DNA from: a virus
Reading direction: 5' to 3' (one strand)
Virus record (IMG/VR): IMGVR_UViG_3300024306_000027
Coordinates: 1 to 64,000 of that record
Length of the DNA: 64,000 nt
Shown: piece after piece, positions 54,401 through 63,240 of the stretch
How the letters are laid out: every line of letters begins with the position of its first letter
How positions within the stretch are numbered: the stretch's first letter is position 1
Notes under the pieces: generated by a model
What the model was told of the DNA's origin: nothing
Seen by the model: only the letters and a program-made list of their open reading frames with translations
Databases searched by the model: none
Made by a program: the position numbers and the translations under genes

Positions 54401-56202
54401 TGTGTTAGTGAAAAGTTAAGGCCGCTTTTGACCAGCGTGGTATAACCACTAGTATGATCTGTTTGATTAGATATGTTATTACCGCTGTCTAGTGTAAAGC
54501 TGTACAGTCGTAAATACCCGCTGGGAATTTGTGGTTCAAAAATAAAGTCACGCTGTGTGCCTAATAGTTGAGTATATGCAGTGCTATTTAAATAGGACTT
54601 ATAAGCTGCACTAGGATTACTACTATTAGTATCGCTAGCAGCTCCGGCAAATATAGTTAAGCTGTCTGCATTTGGTCGCAAACAAGCAGTAAATCGTTGA
54701 TAAATAGTAGCTGAAGTAGTTTCATTAATAACCCATAGTTGCGGTACATCTACCTGCTCAGTTTTACTGCTGCTTAAATTATAATAATCAATATTACTAC
54801 TAGCGGTACTATCTAGGTTAGGATTAGTTTGTACTTGATTAGCAGGTACAATTTCAATTCCTAGGCTAACATTAAACTTGTCTGTTTTACCATCTTTGGT
54901 ATAAATAGCCCGCAAACCTTCAGGAAAATTAAAGGCAACATCAATGCTAGTAGCTGGTTGTGTAAATGTTACTAGTGTCCAAGGATTTCCGTCATTGTTA
55001 TTATTTACAAGTTCAACTGGACTAGCTGGTAGTTGTTGTACATCGCTAGGATAATAGCTGTTAAAGGTATCTGCTTGTGCTTGAGTTTCAGTAGTTAATC
55101 CACCTAGTGTATAAGCTACCTCTGTGTTATTATATAATAGTTTGTCACTATGTAATTCACTAAGCGGTGTAGCACCAACACTAATAGTATTTTCATCAAC
55201 TTGCAGTGGGCCAAATCCCCAGATGATTAATAAGTGTAGTAGGTTGGTATTGGTTAGTGTTTCTATATATGGTGTTGCACCTAGTACACCAGTAACACGA
55301 TTGCGTCCAAGTACTACTGGAATTGCACCAAATGGGTTGGCTTGATTTTGACTGCCAGTAAATAGGCTAGCACCAATTGTTTGTCCTGGATCTTTTACCT
55401 CAGGGGGTCTAATAGGAAATGCTGCGTTGATGAGTACAGTACCAGCAATTTGTATAATTGCGCTGCCAACTGCGGCAGTGCCGCCAACTGCAGCACCTAC
55501 TTTTGCAGCTATTACTGGATCTTGAGAGATTACAAATACTGCAATCATTAATACTAGGCGTAATCCTTGACGTCCTTGAGCAACTACTCTATAGTTGATA
55601 TTTTGTCCAGCATTAATAATTGTAGTATTCCACTGTTCTTGTGGTACTATTACACCGTCTATAGTTAACAGCAGCTTATTAGCTAGTCGTTTGCCTAGCT
55701 TATACTTATCAATAATATAGCTAGCGAATTCGCTGCATGTAGTACCTACACGCACACCTTCTAGTACAGTATTAGACCACTGCAGTGGATGCGGTTTGCC
55801 AGTAGCTATAATGCTAGTAGGTTTATATCTGTAAAATCCTAGTAGTCTGCGTTTCCAGCTAAAGTTATCTAGGCGTTCAATTACGCTATCTAAACCATCT
55901 CTGCTGTGTATAAATCGTTGATCGCCTATGTATATGCCAATATGAGCTGGTTCGCCTAGGATATTGAACAAACATAGGTCACCTGGATGTGGGTTAGCAA
56001 CTGGCTCCCAACCATCCTTATAATAGTCAATAGCAGCTACAACCTTAGGGTCATAGCTGCCAGCGTATAATTCTGTATAGCTAGGCAATTCTATGCCTAG
56101 CTCGTGCTTGTAAAATAGTCTGGCTAATCCCCAGCAGTCTACACCTTGTGTGCTTCTACCATTTTCTTTATATGGTAAGCCAATATATTTATTATAATTC
56201 AT
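51463..56202 (-). CDS. Fused K-I-J tail tip protein (NlpC/P60 peptidase plus host-specificity J)
   Basis: 1579 aa. Residues 1-125 are an NlpC/P60 cysteine peptidase (lambda gpK-like): STQGVDCWGLARLFY with C23, GEPAHIGIYIGD with H87, and FIHS with H99. Residues ~150-270 contain an I-like segment with a Gly/Ala-rich membrane-like stretch (AAKVGAAVGGTAAVGSAII). From ~270 it is the J-type central hub: GQTIGASLFTGSQNQANPFG, PVVLGRNRVTGVLGATPYIET, later FNIII domains. A PA14-like insert (TFTAPYDGTYLLDFSADDYG) lies at ~640-730. Lambda has K, I and J as separate proteins; here they are one. It degrades the wall during DNA entry and binds the receptor. Confidence 0.9.
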   Translation of the reverse strand: MNYNKYIGLPYKENGRSTQGVDCWGLARLFYKHELGIELPSYTELYAGSYDPKVVAAIDYYKDGWEPVANPHPGDLCLFNILGEPAHIGIYIGDQRFIHSRDGLDSVIERLDNFSWKRRLLGFYRYKPTSIIATGKPHPLQWSNTVLEGVRVGTTCSEFASYIIDKYKLGKRLANKLLLTIDGVIVPQEQWNTTIINAGQNINYRVVAQGRQGLRLVLMIAVFVISQDPVIAAKVGAAVGGTAAVGSAIIQIAGTVLINAAFPIRPPEVKDPGQTIGASLFTGSQNQANPFGAIPVVLGRNRVTGVLGATPYIETLTNTNLLHLLIIWGFGPLQVDENTISVGATPLSELHSDKLLYNNTEVAYTLGGLTTETQAQADTFNSYYPSDVQQLPASPVELVNNNNDGNPWTLVTFTQPATSIDVAFNFPEGLRAIYTKDGKTDKFNVSLGIEIVPANQVQTNPNLDSTASSNIDYYNLSSSKTEQVDVPQLWVINETTSATIYQRFTACLRPNADSLTIFAGAASDTNSSNPSAAYKSYLNSTAYTQLLGTQRDFIFEPQIPSGYLRLYSFTLDSGNNISNQTDHTSGYTTLVKSGLNFSLTQSTKQDYSSGGAETLFLPAFNITVSAGSLTSTTLSSANAVTQLTVFNSRTNFANITNVTRTDDIWHNFLKQYGVWGTADISTSVSFDQQTTFTAPYDGTYLLDFSADDYGQVYIDNVTVGTSTPVVSVSKNFRSFTTKEVYLGAGTHTIRVTATSAQAVGNTGQSSAGIACVIRFVYDGVQNVLPTRGYKIITISRNYKDAFNYVYKLENIPRNTYAVRVKRITNDDPEQIADWRVASRVSLQVVSAYDSIDNPPLKPLPKRKLRNNSGTVIAEEPRNLARTAIKVQSTNKVNGTLQGVNAMVQTIAKINIASNGTYTYGATNNPASLFVHVLQHTANSYSVNDSEIDWPTIASWYNFCNANSAAEYKVNYNQPILAYNNVISSTQNLMELLRDICAAGMASPTYVNGKWSVVIDRLRSHTIQHFTPHNSWGFESTKTLVRIPDAFRIAFANETKAYQADEIIVYNYGYGETDGYIVTSGSFVTGRTYKITKLGTTTQQQWNTAAGTSGVVYVVGDTFVAAASGSGNGQAFTTQGTSGRAVKGAEIFEQLTLPGVTNPDQIRYFASWHLAQLKLRPETYSLNSDFEYLVCTRGDLVKVTHDVPLWGVGSARIKSISGNTITLTEAVLLDSTKSYSITIRTNALTTTEGSGSVTRAIQNVGTSNYYTTVTTTTSFTGVEADNLVMIGENNSVSQDLIVLSVEPTSNVSARLVLADYSPDIYTKDLDNEYIHFNSNITLQNTDIVKNTIIKAPKVTNVSSNTYYSTEISNGNYANTTIISFSNPTDLTANTTHVQLQVIESNSVFNDLDPQNTYLVNKDTGSLTVVGLKTGYTYKTRARYSNSTASVFGPWSDEQIFYVDGKSDNPFAVTDVAITLQGTNIIVKPIITGTEPANHKTYVFRLYRTTSSGSADFWTTSWDSTNMLEIQSRTQAVFNLLNLPRDTGRISSSGVNYRIACRALDNTDVYSTTSAVGSIKIQTLQ

Positions 56203-56759
56203 TAGAACAATCCTGGAAAATATAATGGTGTAAAGTTAAAGTTAGGAAAAGGCTCACGACTAAAGCTAATCATTTCTAGTTGTAGTTGTATACTTTCAGC
56301 GTTATAAATGGCGTTGGTAATATAAAATTTAGGAAAACTAGCTTCTATGTAGTTAGGATCACTAGCTAGTATTAATTGTATATTTACTTCAGCTGGTTTT
56401 GTAAGGTGTTGTCTAATTAAATAGATTGCTTCTTGTGTAACATAATTAAATACAATTGAGCAATTTCCTACCCCAGTTTCTTGCTCTGTGGGTAGGGTAA
56501 TTTGCATTGGTAAAAATACATATCTAAGGCTGTTACTTATAACGCCATAAATTACTTCACTATCAGTAGTATCGCCTGTAATAGTGTTTGTTGTAGCTGT
56601 AGCTCCAGTAAGTCGTTGAGTAAATCCATCTGCTAAACGTATAGGATTTGCTAGATCTTCTGGATCTGTAATAGTTACAAGCATAATTAATTGCTCGTCT
56701 GTTTCAGACGAAAACATAGCGCGTATAGCGTCTGCGGATAGTGTACTCAGTCTACTCAT
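56202..56759 (-). CDS. Minor tail protein, DUF1833 (L-like)
   Basis: 185 aa, DUF1833-type protein located between M and the J hub as lambda gpL is. LITIT/TDPEDLANPIRLADG, then QEAIYLIRQHLTKPAEVNIQLIL and an end with IQLQLEMISFSREPFPNF are the recognised pattern. It has no obvious iron-sulfur Cys ligands as gpL has. Acts in the tail tip complex (inference from family). It overlaps M by four bases and the K-I-J gene by one. Confidence 0.82.
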   Translation of the reverse strand: MSRLSTLSADAIRAMFSSETDEQLIMLVTITDPEDLANPIRLADGFTQRLTGATATTNTITGDTTDSEVIYGVISNSLRYVFLPMQITLPTEQETGVGNCSIVFNYVTQEAIYLIRQHLTKPAEVNIQLILASDPNYIEASFPKFYITNAIYNAESIQLQLEMISFSREPFPNFNFTPLYFPGLF

Positions 56760-57118
56760 GGTAATACTTCAAATTGTAAGTTAGTTTGCCAGTATCCTGG
56801 CGCACGATATTGAAGCGTAAAAAATTGTCCATCGCCTTGCGGCACTAGCCTACACTCAACGCTAGCACCAGTTCTAGGATGTGTAAATGTAAATCGCTTT
56901 ACGCCTAGCAGGTCGGTGTTTACAAAAGTTTCTAGTGTTTGTGTTTGGCTGGTAGTCATTATAAAACTTAAACTTAGCATACTAGGTCTACGGCCACGCA
57001 ATCGCTGCTTGGCCGGACCTGCATCCATACTAGAACGAACAATATTTATGCCAATAGTTTCTTGAAAGTCTTTTTGAGGACTTTGTGGCAATGTTACTGG
57101 CCATACAGGAATAGGCAT
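56756..57118 (-). CDS. Minor tail protein M-like
   Basis: 120 aa. PIPVWPVTLPQSPQKDF at the start and the LRGRRPSMLSLSFIMT, FTHPRTGASVECRLVPQGDG, APGYWQTNLQFEVLP end are the pattern of lambda gpM, which sits at the tail tip. Start ATG 57118 with AGGAG at 57128-57124. That Shine-Dalgarno lies in the last codons of the tape measure's out-of-frame extension, so the two genes are one base apart if the frame is restored. Confidence 0.85.
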   Translation of the reverse strand: MPIPVWPVTLPQSPQKDFQETIGINIVRSSMDAGPAKQRLRGRRPSMLSLSFIMTTSQTQTLETFVNTDLLGVKRFTFTHPRTGASVECRLVPQGDGQFFTLQYRAPGYWQTNLQFEVLP

Positions 57119-57119
57119 A

Positions 57120-60100
57120 TTATCTCCTTGCTACCATTGGTCTAGCACCAAAATTATTTGTTAGTGACTGCTGTACAGCGCTGTTTGATCTAGACATTTC
57201 ACCAGCTACCATTTCACCAACGATTACCTCAATGCGACGATTACCGCGACTGTCGGTAGTTTCACGAGTTTCTGCACTAGCATTGCTGTAGTTGTTTCAA
57301 CAACTTCAACTTTACCTTGGCTAGTATTTTGCATAGGATACACAGTTGCTGGACCTGTTACGATTTCGGGTCCTGCTTCTCCTGCAATACCCCATTCTCC
57401 ACTTGATAGTGATCCGCCTTTAGCAAATACACCACCAAATAGTCCTGGATTTAATAGTGCATCATATGCTGAGCCATAACCTCCTCCACCACCAAGTAAA
57501 CTCTTAAATAAACCACCAAGCAAACTTCCACCAGCTTGTAATGCGGTTCTTTGCACTATACTAGCTAAGCCTTGGAAGCCGCCTTCGAAACCCTCAATCA
57601 TGCTATCAGCAAGAGCTTGAGGATTTACAGTAAAACTACGTTTAAGATTTTCACTAACTCTTTCTATTGAAGGAGTTACTGCCTCCGCCCAGCGCTCGCC
57701 AAAAACTAAACTTTCGCGTGTTACTTTACTGCCTAATACCTCAAACTTTTTTTCTTCAAACGTTTTTTGTTCTGGTCTAACATCTGTATAAATAAACGGG
57801 CCTTCGGCTCCACTAACTATAAAAGGTATGCGATTAGCAGCTAATAGTTCACTAGTATTTGGTGTTGGTAAATCTGCCTCAAACTGCCTGCCAGTATAAA
57901 AATCTGGAGAATCTCTACTAACTATAGGCGCAGGTTTTCCTGGCTGTCTACCTAAGCCAGTATAGCTTGATATGCTTGGTCCGACTATTGAAACATATAG
58001 TGGATCGCCTTCAGTGCCCTTAGGCTGCAGCATAGTTTCTGGTGTTTGCTTGCCACTGGCTAGGCCAACACGACCTAGTACGGTTTTGGCTAGGCCCATT
58101 CCGCCGCCTAAACTACTAAGAGTTTGCTGCATAGCAGTTTTAACCTCAAATCGCAATAAGTCCTCTAAGAAACTATTTATTAGATTTTTAAAGTTAAGTT
58201 TGCCTGTTTTTGTAAACTCTACTACGGCATCAGTCATGCGATCAAAGCTACGAACAAATGCATCTGCATATGCCTCTTCGCGTAGTGTAAATTGATTTTG
58301 TGCTTCTAGTAGCTGTCGTTGGCCTTCGGCTGTTAGTTTATATTGTTTTTCTAGTGCGCTTAGTCGGTCTAGTTCTAGTGCATATGCTTCGCTTGCTCTT
58401 ATTTGTTGTGGAGTAGCTGCTCCTGAGTCGTCCCCAATTCCGCCAGATTTTACAGCATCTCTAGCTGCTTGTGCTCTGCTTTCTTGTAATTGAAATAAAT
58501 TATTTGCTAATTCTCGTTCTATTCTTTGTTCTTGTATACGTTTACGTTGATTTCTGATTTGGTCATCAGTTAATATTTTAAATCTATCTGCTTGACCTAA
58601 TAGTTCTTCTTCTAATTTTAATCTATTATCTAGTCTTAGTGTTTCTAAATTTCTTAACTCGCGCTGTAAAGCTAGCTCTTTGTCTAATTTTTGATATTTT
58701 ATATCTAAGATTGATAGGTAGTCTTGATTATTTTGATTTACTTGTCTTATGTTTTCAGACTGATCAAATAGTTCTAAATTAATCTGGCTTTCTAATCGAG
58801 CTCTACGTTCTAATTCATTGGCAGCTTCTTGTGCCAATGTCTTATTGGTATCACCTTTAGCAGTAGAAACTAGTTCTCTGCCAGTTCTAATGGCAATATC
58901 TACTTGTTTTTGGCCTTCTTCCACTAACTTTTTGCGCTGGATCTCTGCCAATTGTAACAACATGACGGACTTTGTTCCTATACCATACTCAGTATCGGTA
59001 ACAACAGAATTAATACTATTTTCTAATCCTTTTATAAAAGTATTTAATACTTTTATTTTATCATCGGCTGCTAGTGCAATATCAGCAAGTGCAGTATTAA
59101 AATCTTCTATAGAACTTTTAATACCTTTTTGTTGTTGAGCTAGTGCTAGCTTTTGTCTGCGCTCTACTAACGCATAAAGTGCTGGATTATAAATAGCTGC
59201 TGATCTTAGTTCTGCTAATGTTCCGCCAGAAAATAGCTCTTCTGCTCTGCCAGCTTCACCAATTCTGCCTGCTAATTTTACTGCGCGCGGTATATTTTCT
59301 GCGGTTTTGGGTAGATTTTTTAGTTCTTCAATATCTGCTAGACGCTGAATTTGTATGCGTAGTAAATCTTGAGAAGCACTAAGCATTTCTTGGCTGTTTA
59401 TCAATTTAAAGTCTAGATCAATTTGTTCTTTGGCTAACTTATTGCTTAGCTGAATGCCTGCTTCAGTACTAACTGGAAATTTACTTAATATGTATTTTTG
59501 CTGTTCTACAACTGCTTGTCTTAATTTTGTACTAAACGCATCTAAACTTCTAGCAATAGTGGCTCCAACACTCTTTTCTATTAGTAGCTGTGTTTCATTC
59601 GCTATTTGTTTAGTTTTTTCTTTTAAATCTTCGGCGGCTTTTTTGGCCTTATTCAGTGTGTCTTCAACTTCACTTACACTTTTTTGCAGTTTAGGGTCCA
59701 CATAAACTAAACCAGTAAACGGGTCTATTATCTGTGAATCAATTATCATTTGATTTAGTCTAGCTACTTCTTTTTCTGCATCAGCAGCGATACTAGTTAG
59801 TTCTTTATATCTAGGCGCGGCATCTTTATAAGCATTTACTTGCTTGGCTATTTCCAGTGCTACACTAGGATCAAAAATTGTTAGATCTACTTTAGACAGT
59901 TTGTCTAATGCACCTAATTGAGCATTAAAGTCTACTTGTTTTAGTGCTTTAGATAGTGTGTCTGCAAGACTAATACTAGTTCTAAAAAATTGTGCTACGG
60001 GACTAGTATCCTTTAAACTATTATTAAAAGCTTGTTGAGCTTTTGTAGCAGCTTCAGTACTAGATTCTAAGTCTCTTAAATAAATAGTGCTTTCTTTAAA

Positions 60101-62299
60101 TTTTTCGTTAACACCGGCCTGATCCACACCAAGCTGTTGTATAACTTTGCCATATGTTTCTGCATCTAAGCCTTTTAGTGCATTTGTAAATGTTTCTGTA
60201 TTAACTAGTGCAGTATCGCCCAGCTTTAGTGTTTTAAAGAACTTTTGACTAAGCTCGTCTCGCATTGGGCCTTCAGGTACACTTTTTATAGCTGCTACTA
60301 AACTTTTACCAATGCTTTTTGAGGTTGATTCTTGCAAACTGTCAACAAATGGCGTTACATCTTTTATACGATCCCAAATAAAATCCCAATATCCTGCAGC
60401 TTCTTGTGCTTCTATGAATCCTTTAGTAACATTTTTTAGTGATTGTGTTAACTCGTCTAGACTATTACTAAAAGCTATTATAGCATCGCCACTAATACTG
60501 TCTTTATACTTATCAGCAGTATCTTTGGCTGTTTGGGTGGTATCATTGAGTATATCCAAGCTTTTATTTAGTGCTTGTGTTTGCTCGTTGTTTTTACTAA
60601 ATATACTATCAAGCACCTGAAATACTGCAACTGCTGCACCAATTACAAAAAAGAATCTGCTAAATGCACTGGCAGCTATTTCTATACCACGAGTTACGGC
60701 GGCTAATGTACCTAGCGTAACTGTTTTAAACTTACCCATTTTGCTAAGATCTTTACTAGCTGCGGTTTCTTTGTATAGTTCCTGCACAGCTCCGCGTACG
60801 CCCATTGTATCAACATTTTCTGCTACACGACTACGTATTTCTAGCTCAGCATAACGTTGACGTGCAGCTCGGGTCAGCTGTTCACGTTGCCAAATAGCAC
60901 TACCAAACTTAGCTTGCTTATCCATTTGATCGTTGGTTTTATCATAGGCAGCATTAAGTTGATTTCTAATATTTTTAATTTCACTATCAATTCGCAATAC
61001 TTCTTTAGCAGCTGCAACTTGATCTTGTCTGTGCTTTACTGTACTAGTTTCATATTTATCAATATCTTTTGCTAGTTTTAATCGGTCTTTATCGCTTAAT
61101 TCTTTAGCAGTAGTTACTTGTTTAAAGCTACTACTTTCTAGTGTACGCTTATCTGTTACAGATTTGGTAAGGCTTTGCTGTGCGGCTTTTAGCTGTTTTT
61201 CTAACTCAGGTATTCCAGCAGCTGCAGCTGTTTTACTATAGAATACCCCTTGAAACGCTTCATTAACATCGCCCATGCGATCTTTAGCAGCTTTTGCAGC
61301 GTCCTTTAATCCAGCTTGCCAGCTAGTTAATGCTGGTATAGCTTGCTTGGTAATCTTTATAGCGGCTAGTGCAATAGCTGCACCTATAAGCCCAGTATTG
61401 TCTGCTAATAATTTAGCTATAGGAGTAATAATACTATTAACTGTGCTTAGTATACTTTGTGCAACATCTTTTAATTGTGCTAGTAGTTTATCATATGGAT
61501 TACCGGCTTGCGCTATTTCGCCAAATTTTTGACGTCCTTCTTCTAGTACAGCATTTGCAAAAGCTTGACGACGCTCAAAATCTGTTAGCTGGGCTTCAGT
61601 TTTACCTACTTTGCGAGCATACTCTTCTGCAGCTTTACCTGTTTTTGTAAACAATCCAAGTTCGTCTAATAATTCAGGTTCTAGCTTAGTAATACCGCGA
61701 GTAAGTCTGCTAACAGCATCGCTCATATCTAAGCCCAATGCCTGACTAGCACCTTTAGCTACTTTGCCTAATTCAATAAACTGTGAGCTAGATAATCCGC
61801 TGCTTACTGCTTTAGCAGTTGCTTGCATAGATTCGCGAAAACTAATAGCCCCGTCTGTTACGTCACTAAACTGTTTGGCTAAGCTGCCCATGGAAGTGCC
61901 GCTAGCAGCACTTAGTTGTTGCAAGCCCTTAACCATAATATCTGTTTGCATTGCTTCACGCAGTGCACTAAATGCAGCGGTAACAGCAAATATATTAGCA
62001 GCATAGGTAGCATATAATCTTACTAACCCACCAAGGCCACGAGCTTGGTCTGCAAAATCACGTGCGCTAGCACCGCCTACTCCAGCAGCACCACGTGCAC
62101 GATTATACTCCTCAACCTCCCCACCTGCCACGCCACCATAACTTGCGCGCATAGCTCTACTGCCAGATTTAGTTCCGGTCATCAATCTTTGAGCTTTTTC
62201 TAGCTCGTTATTAAGCTGTTTGGCATCGTTAGTACGTTGTTTTATAGTACTAGACTGATCTTGAACGCTTAAGTCAATATTTATTTTATTACCTGCCAT
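57120..62299 (-). CDS. Tape measure protein, frame-disrupted near its end
   Basis: Sets tail length and forms the ejection channel. Read directly, the frame ends at 57224 (1691 aa) in an atypical VETTTAMLVQKLVKLPTVAV stretch. If one base is added in the AAA at 57297-57295, the protein continues as NNYSNASAETRETTDSRGNR... to a TAA at 57122-57120, one base before gpM, giving 1726 aa and filling the otherwise empty gap. N-terminal coiled coils (LNNELEKAQRLMTG), hydrophobic segments (YAANIFAVTAAFSAL; FFFVIGAAVAVFQVL), long helices, then a Gly-rich end (GGYGSAYDALLNPG, GEWGIAGEAGPEIV). At about 1.5 Angstrom per residue it predicts a ~260 nm tail. Confidence 0.9.
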
Positions 62300-62340
62300 A
62301 TTTACTCCAGGCTTAGTAAGATTTGCACAGATTTACACCA

Positions 62341-62369
62341 ATTATAGCACAAGGGTAAATAAATGTCAA
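62341..62369 (-). promoter_or_regulatory. Consensus sigma70 late promoter (minus strand) before tape measure
   Basis: Leftward TTGACA (62369-62364), 17-base spacer, TATAAT (62346-62341) with extended -10 TG; shares CCCTTGTGCTATAAT with the promoter at 47741. Start of transcription near 62335, 36 bases before the tape measure ATG. It follows a terminator directly. Confidence 0.92.
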
Positions 62370-62390
62370 TAGCAAAAATTTCTAGTAATA

Positions 62391-62424
62391 AAAAAGCCTA
62401 CTAACTACTGCTAGCAGGCTTCTT
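62391..62424 (-). terminator. Terminator after the tail chaperones
   Basis: Stem AAGCCTACTA (62394-62403) with TAGCAGGCTT (62412-62421), one G-U wobble on the minus strand, followed there by TTTTTTATT. It overlaps the stop codon of the G-T gene. Confidence 0.78.
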
Positions 62425-62796
62425 TTGTTCTCTATATTTAGCTATTTGTTGGCTTCGTATGCTATCAATCGTTTTAATAAGCATAACTATTAATTTGTGA
62501 TCACTAGGCTCTATTTCTGTATACTGCAATATTTCTGTTAGTCCAATATAGCTTTTGCCTAGGTACGATCCACTAAAACCTTCCCACTCATCACGCAGCA
62601 TACGATAAACTAACATTGCTTGCTGCACTTCTAGTGGCATATCATCTAGTTCAACTGGAATTTCGCTTTCAACAGGCTCTGAACCCATCATAGAGCACAT
62701 CTCAAGATACATTTCTTTTGTAACGCCACCAACCATTAAATTTTCAAAATAATTGGCTAGCTGAGATTCGACTACTTGGAGCTGTTCTTGGAAAAG
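62401..62796 (-). CDS. Tail assembly chaperone T part (expressed as G-T frameshift fusion)
   Basis: The minus-1 frame after the GGGAAAC site reads LFQEQLQVVESQLANYFENL before joining the ATG-starting frame at 62736 (MVGGVTKEM...), and ends at 62401, adding 131 residues; the ATG at 62736 has no evident Shine-Dalgarno and is probably not used. The body is helical and acidic (LDDMPLEVQQAMLVYRML), as are lambda T domains that bind the tail tube subunit. The fusion totals 262 aa. Stop overlaps the terminator at 62391. Confidence 0.85.
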   Translation of the reverse strand, partial: LFQEQLQVVESQLANYFENLMVGGVTKEMYLEMCSMMGSEPVESEIPVELDDMPLEVQQAMLVYRMLRDEWEGFSGSYLGKSYIGLTEILQYTEIEPSDHKLIVMLIKTIDSIRSQQIAKYREQKKPASSS

Positions 62797-63188
62797 TTTC
62801 CCAGGTCTGTAACCTGCTCACTAATAAAGCTATCAAAATTACCACTATTTTTCATTAAATATAGTGCGTTTTCACTAGTAAAGTTTAGCTCATCTTCTTG
62901 GTCAAGATGTGCAACTTCTACAGGTGCTAATTGTTCTAAGTATTTAATTTTTAAACCACGCCAGCCTTTTACAGCATTTTCTACATATAGTTGTAGGAAA
63001 AGATCGTCATTTAATTCTTCTTGAGGTTGACGATTTTTAAACGTAGTTTTTGTAGCTTTTTTGCGAATATTAATAAGTGTTTCACGACTTAAAAAAGCCA
63101 CATCAATAATAAAACCTGGCATACCAGGATATTCTACCTCAACACTTTTAGAGGGTACTAATAAAGATTTTAAACTAAGATCTGCCAT
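62772..63188 (-). CDS. Tail assembly chaperone G
   Basis: 138 aa, ATG 63188, the short chaperone ending NFSKNSSK in the zero frame. It has a LSLKSLLVPSKSVEVEYPGM opening and helical NDDLFLQLYVENAVKGW, as in lambda gpG-like proteins. It binds the tape measure helices. Its first 131 codons are shared with the G-T fusion made by the slip at 62796-62802. It precedes the tape measure as in lambda. Confidence 0.85.
   Translation of the reverse strand: MADLSLKSLLVPSKSVEVEYPGMPGFIIDVAFLSRETLINIRKKATKTTFKNRQPQEELNDDLFLQLYVENAVKGWRGLKIKYLEQLAPVEVAHLDQEDELNFTSENALYLMKNSGNFDSFISEQVTDLGNFSKNSSK
62796..62802 (-). promoter_or_regulatory. Slippery heptamer GGGAAAC for programmed -1 frameshift
   Basis: The heptamer G GGA AAC lies in the zero frame of the G gene (CTG GGA AAC TTT), 25 bases before its stop. 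It fits X XXY YYZ and differs from lambda's GGGAAAG by one base. The minus-1 frame is open for 131 codons beyond it. Confidence 0.88.
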
Positions 63189-63205
63189 TTGTTTTTAAGG
63201 TTAGT

Positions 63206-63228
63206 GAGACCGGCATTATACCGGTCTC
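63206..63228 (-). other. GC-rich hairpin between tail tube and G genes
   Basis: Perfect 8-bp stem GAGACCGG/CCGGTCTC with a 7-base loop, in the 52-base gap upstream of G. There is no U-tract after it on the minus strand, so it may be a partial terminator or an RNA-end stabiliser lowering chaperone expression relative to the tube gene. Confidence 0.6.
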
Positions 63229-63240
63229 GGTTGATAAAAC

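Noticed and set aside
57295-57297. Programmed frameshift in the tape measure
   Set aside because: The site has no X XXY YYZ heptamer; a single-base loss explains it better.
62401-62736. A separate gene starting at ATG 62736
   Set aside because: The frame is open upstream to the slippery GGGAAAC and lacks a Shine-Dalgarno at 62736; it is the T part of a frameshift fusion.
63206-63228. Full terminator after the tail tube gene
   Set aside because: Strong stem but no U-tract on the minus strand, so listed only as a hairpin.
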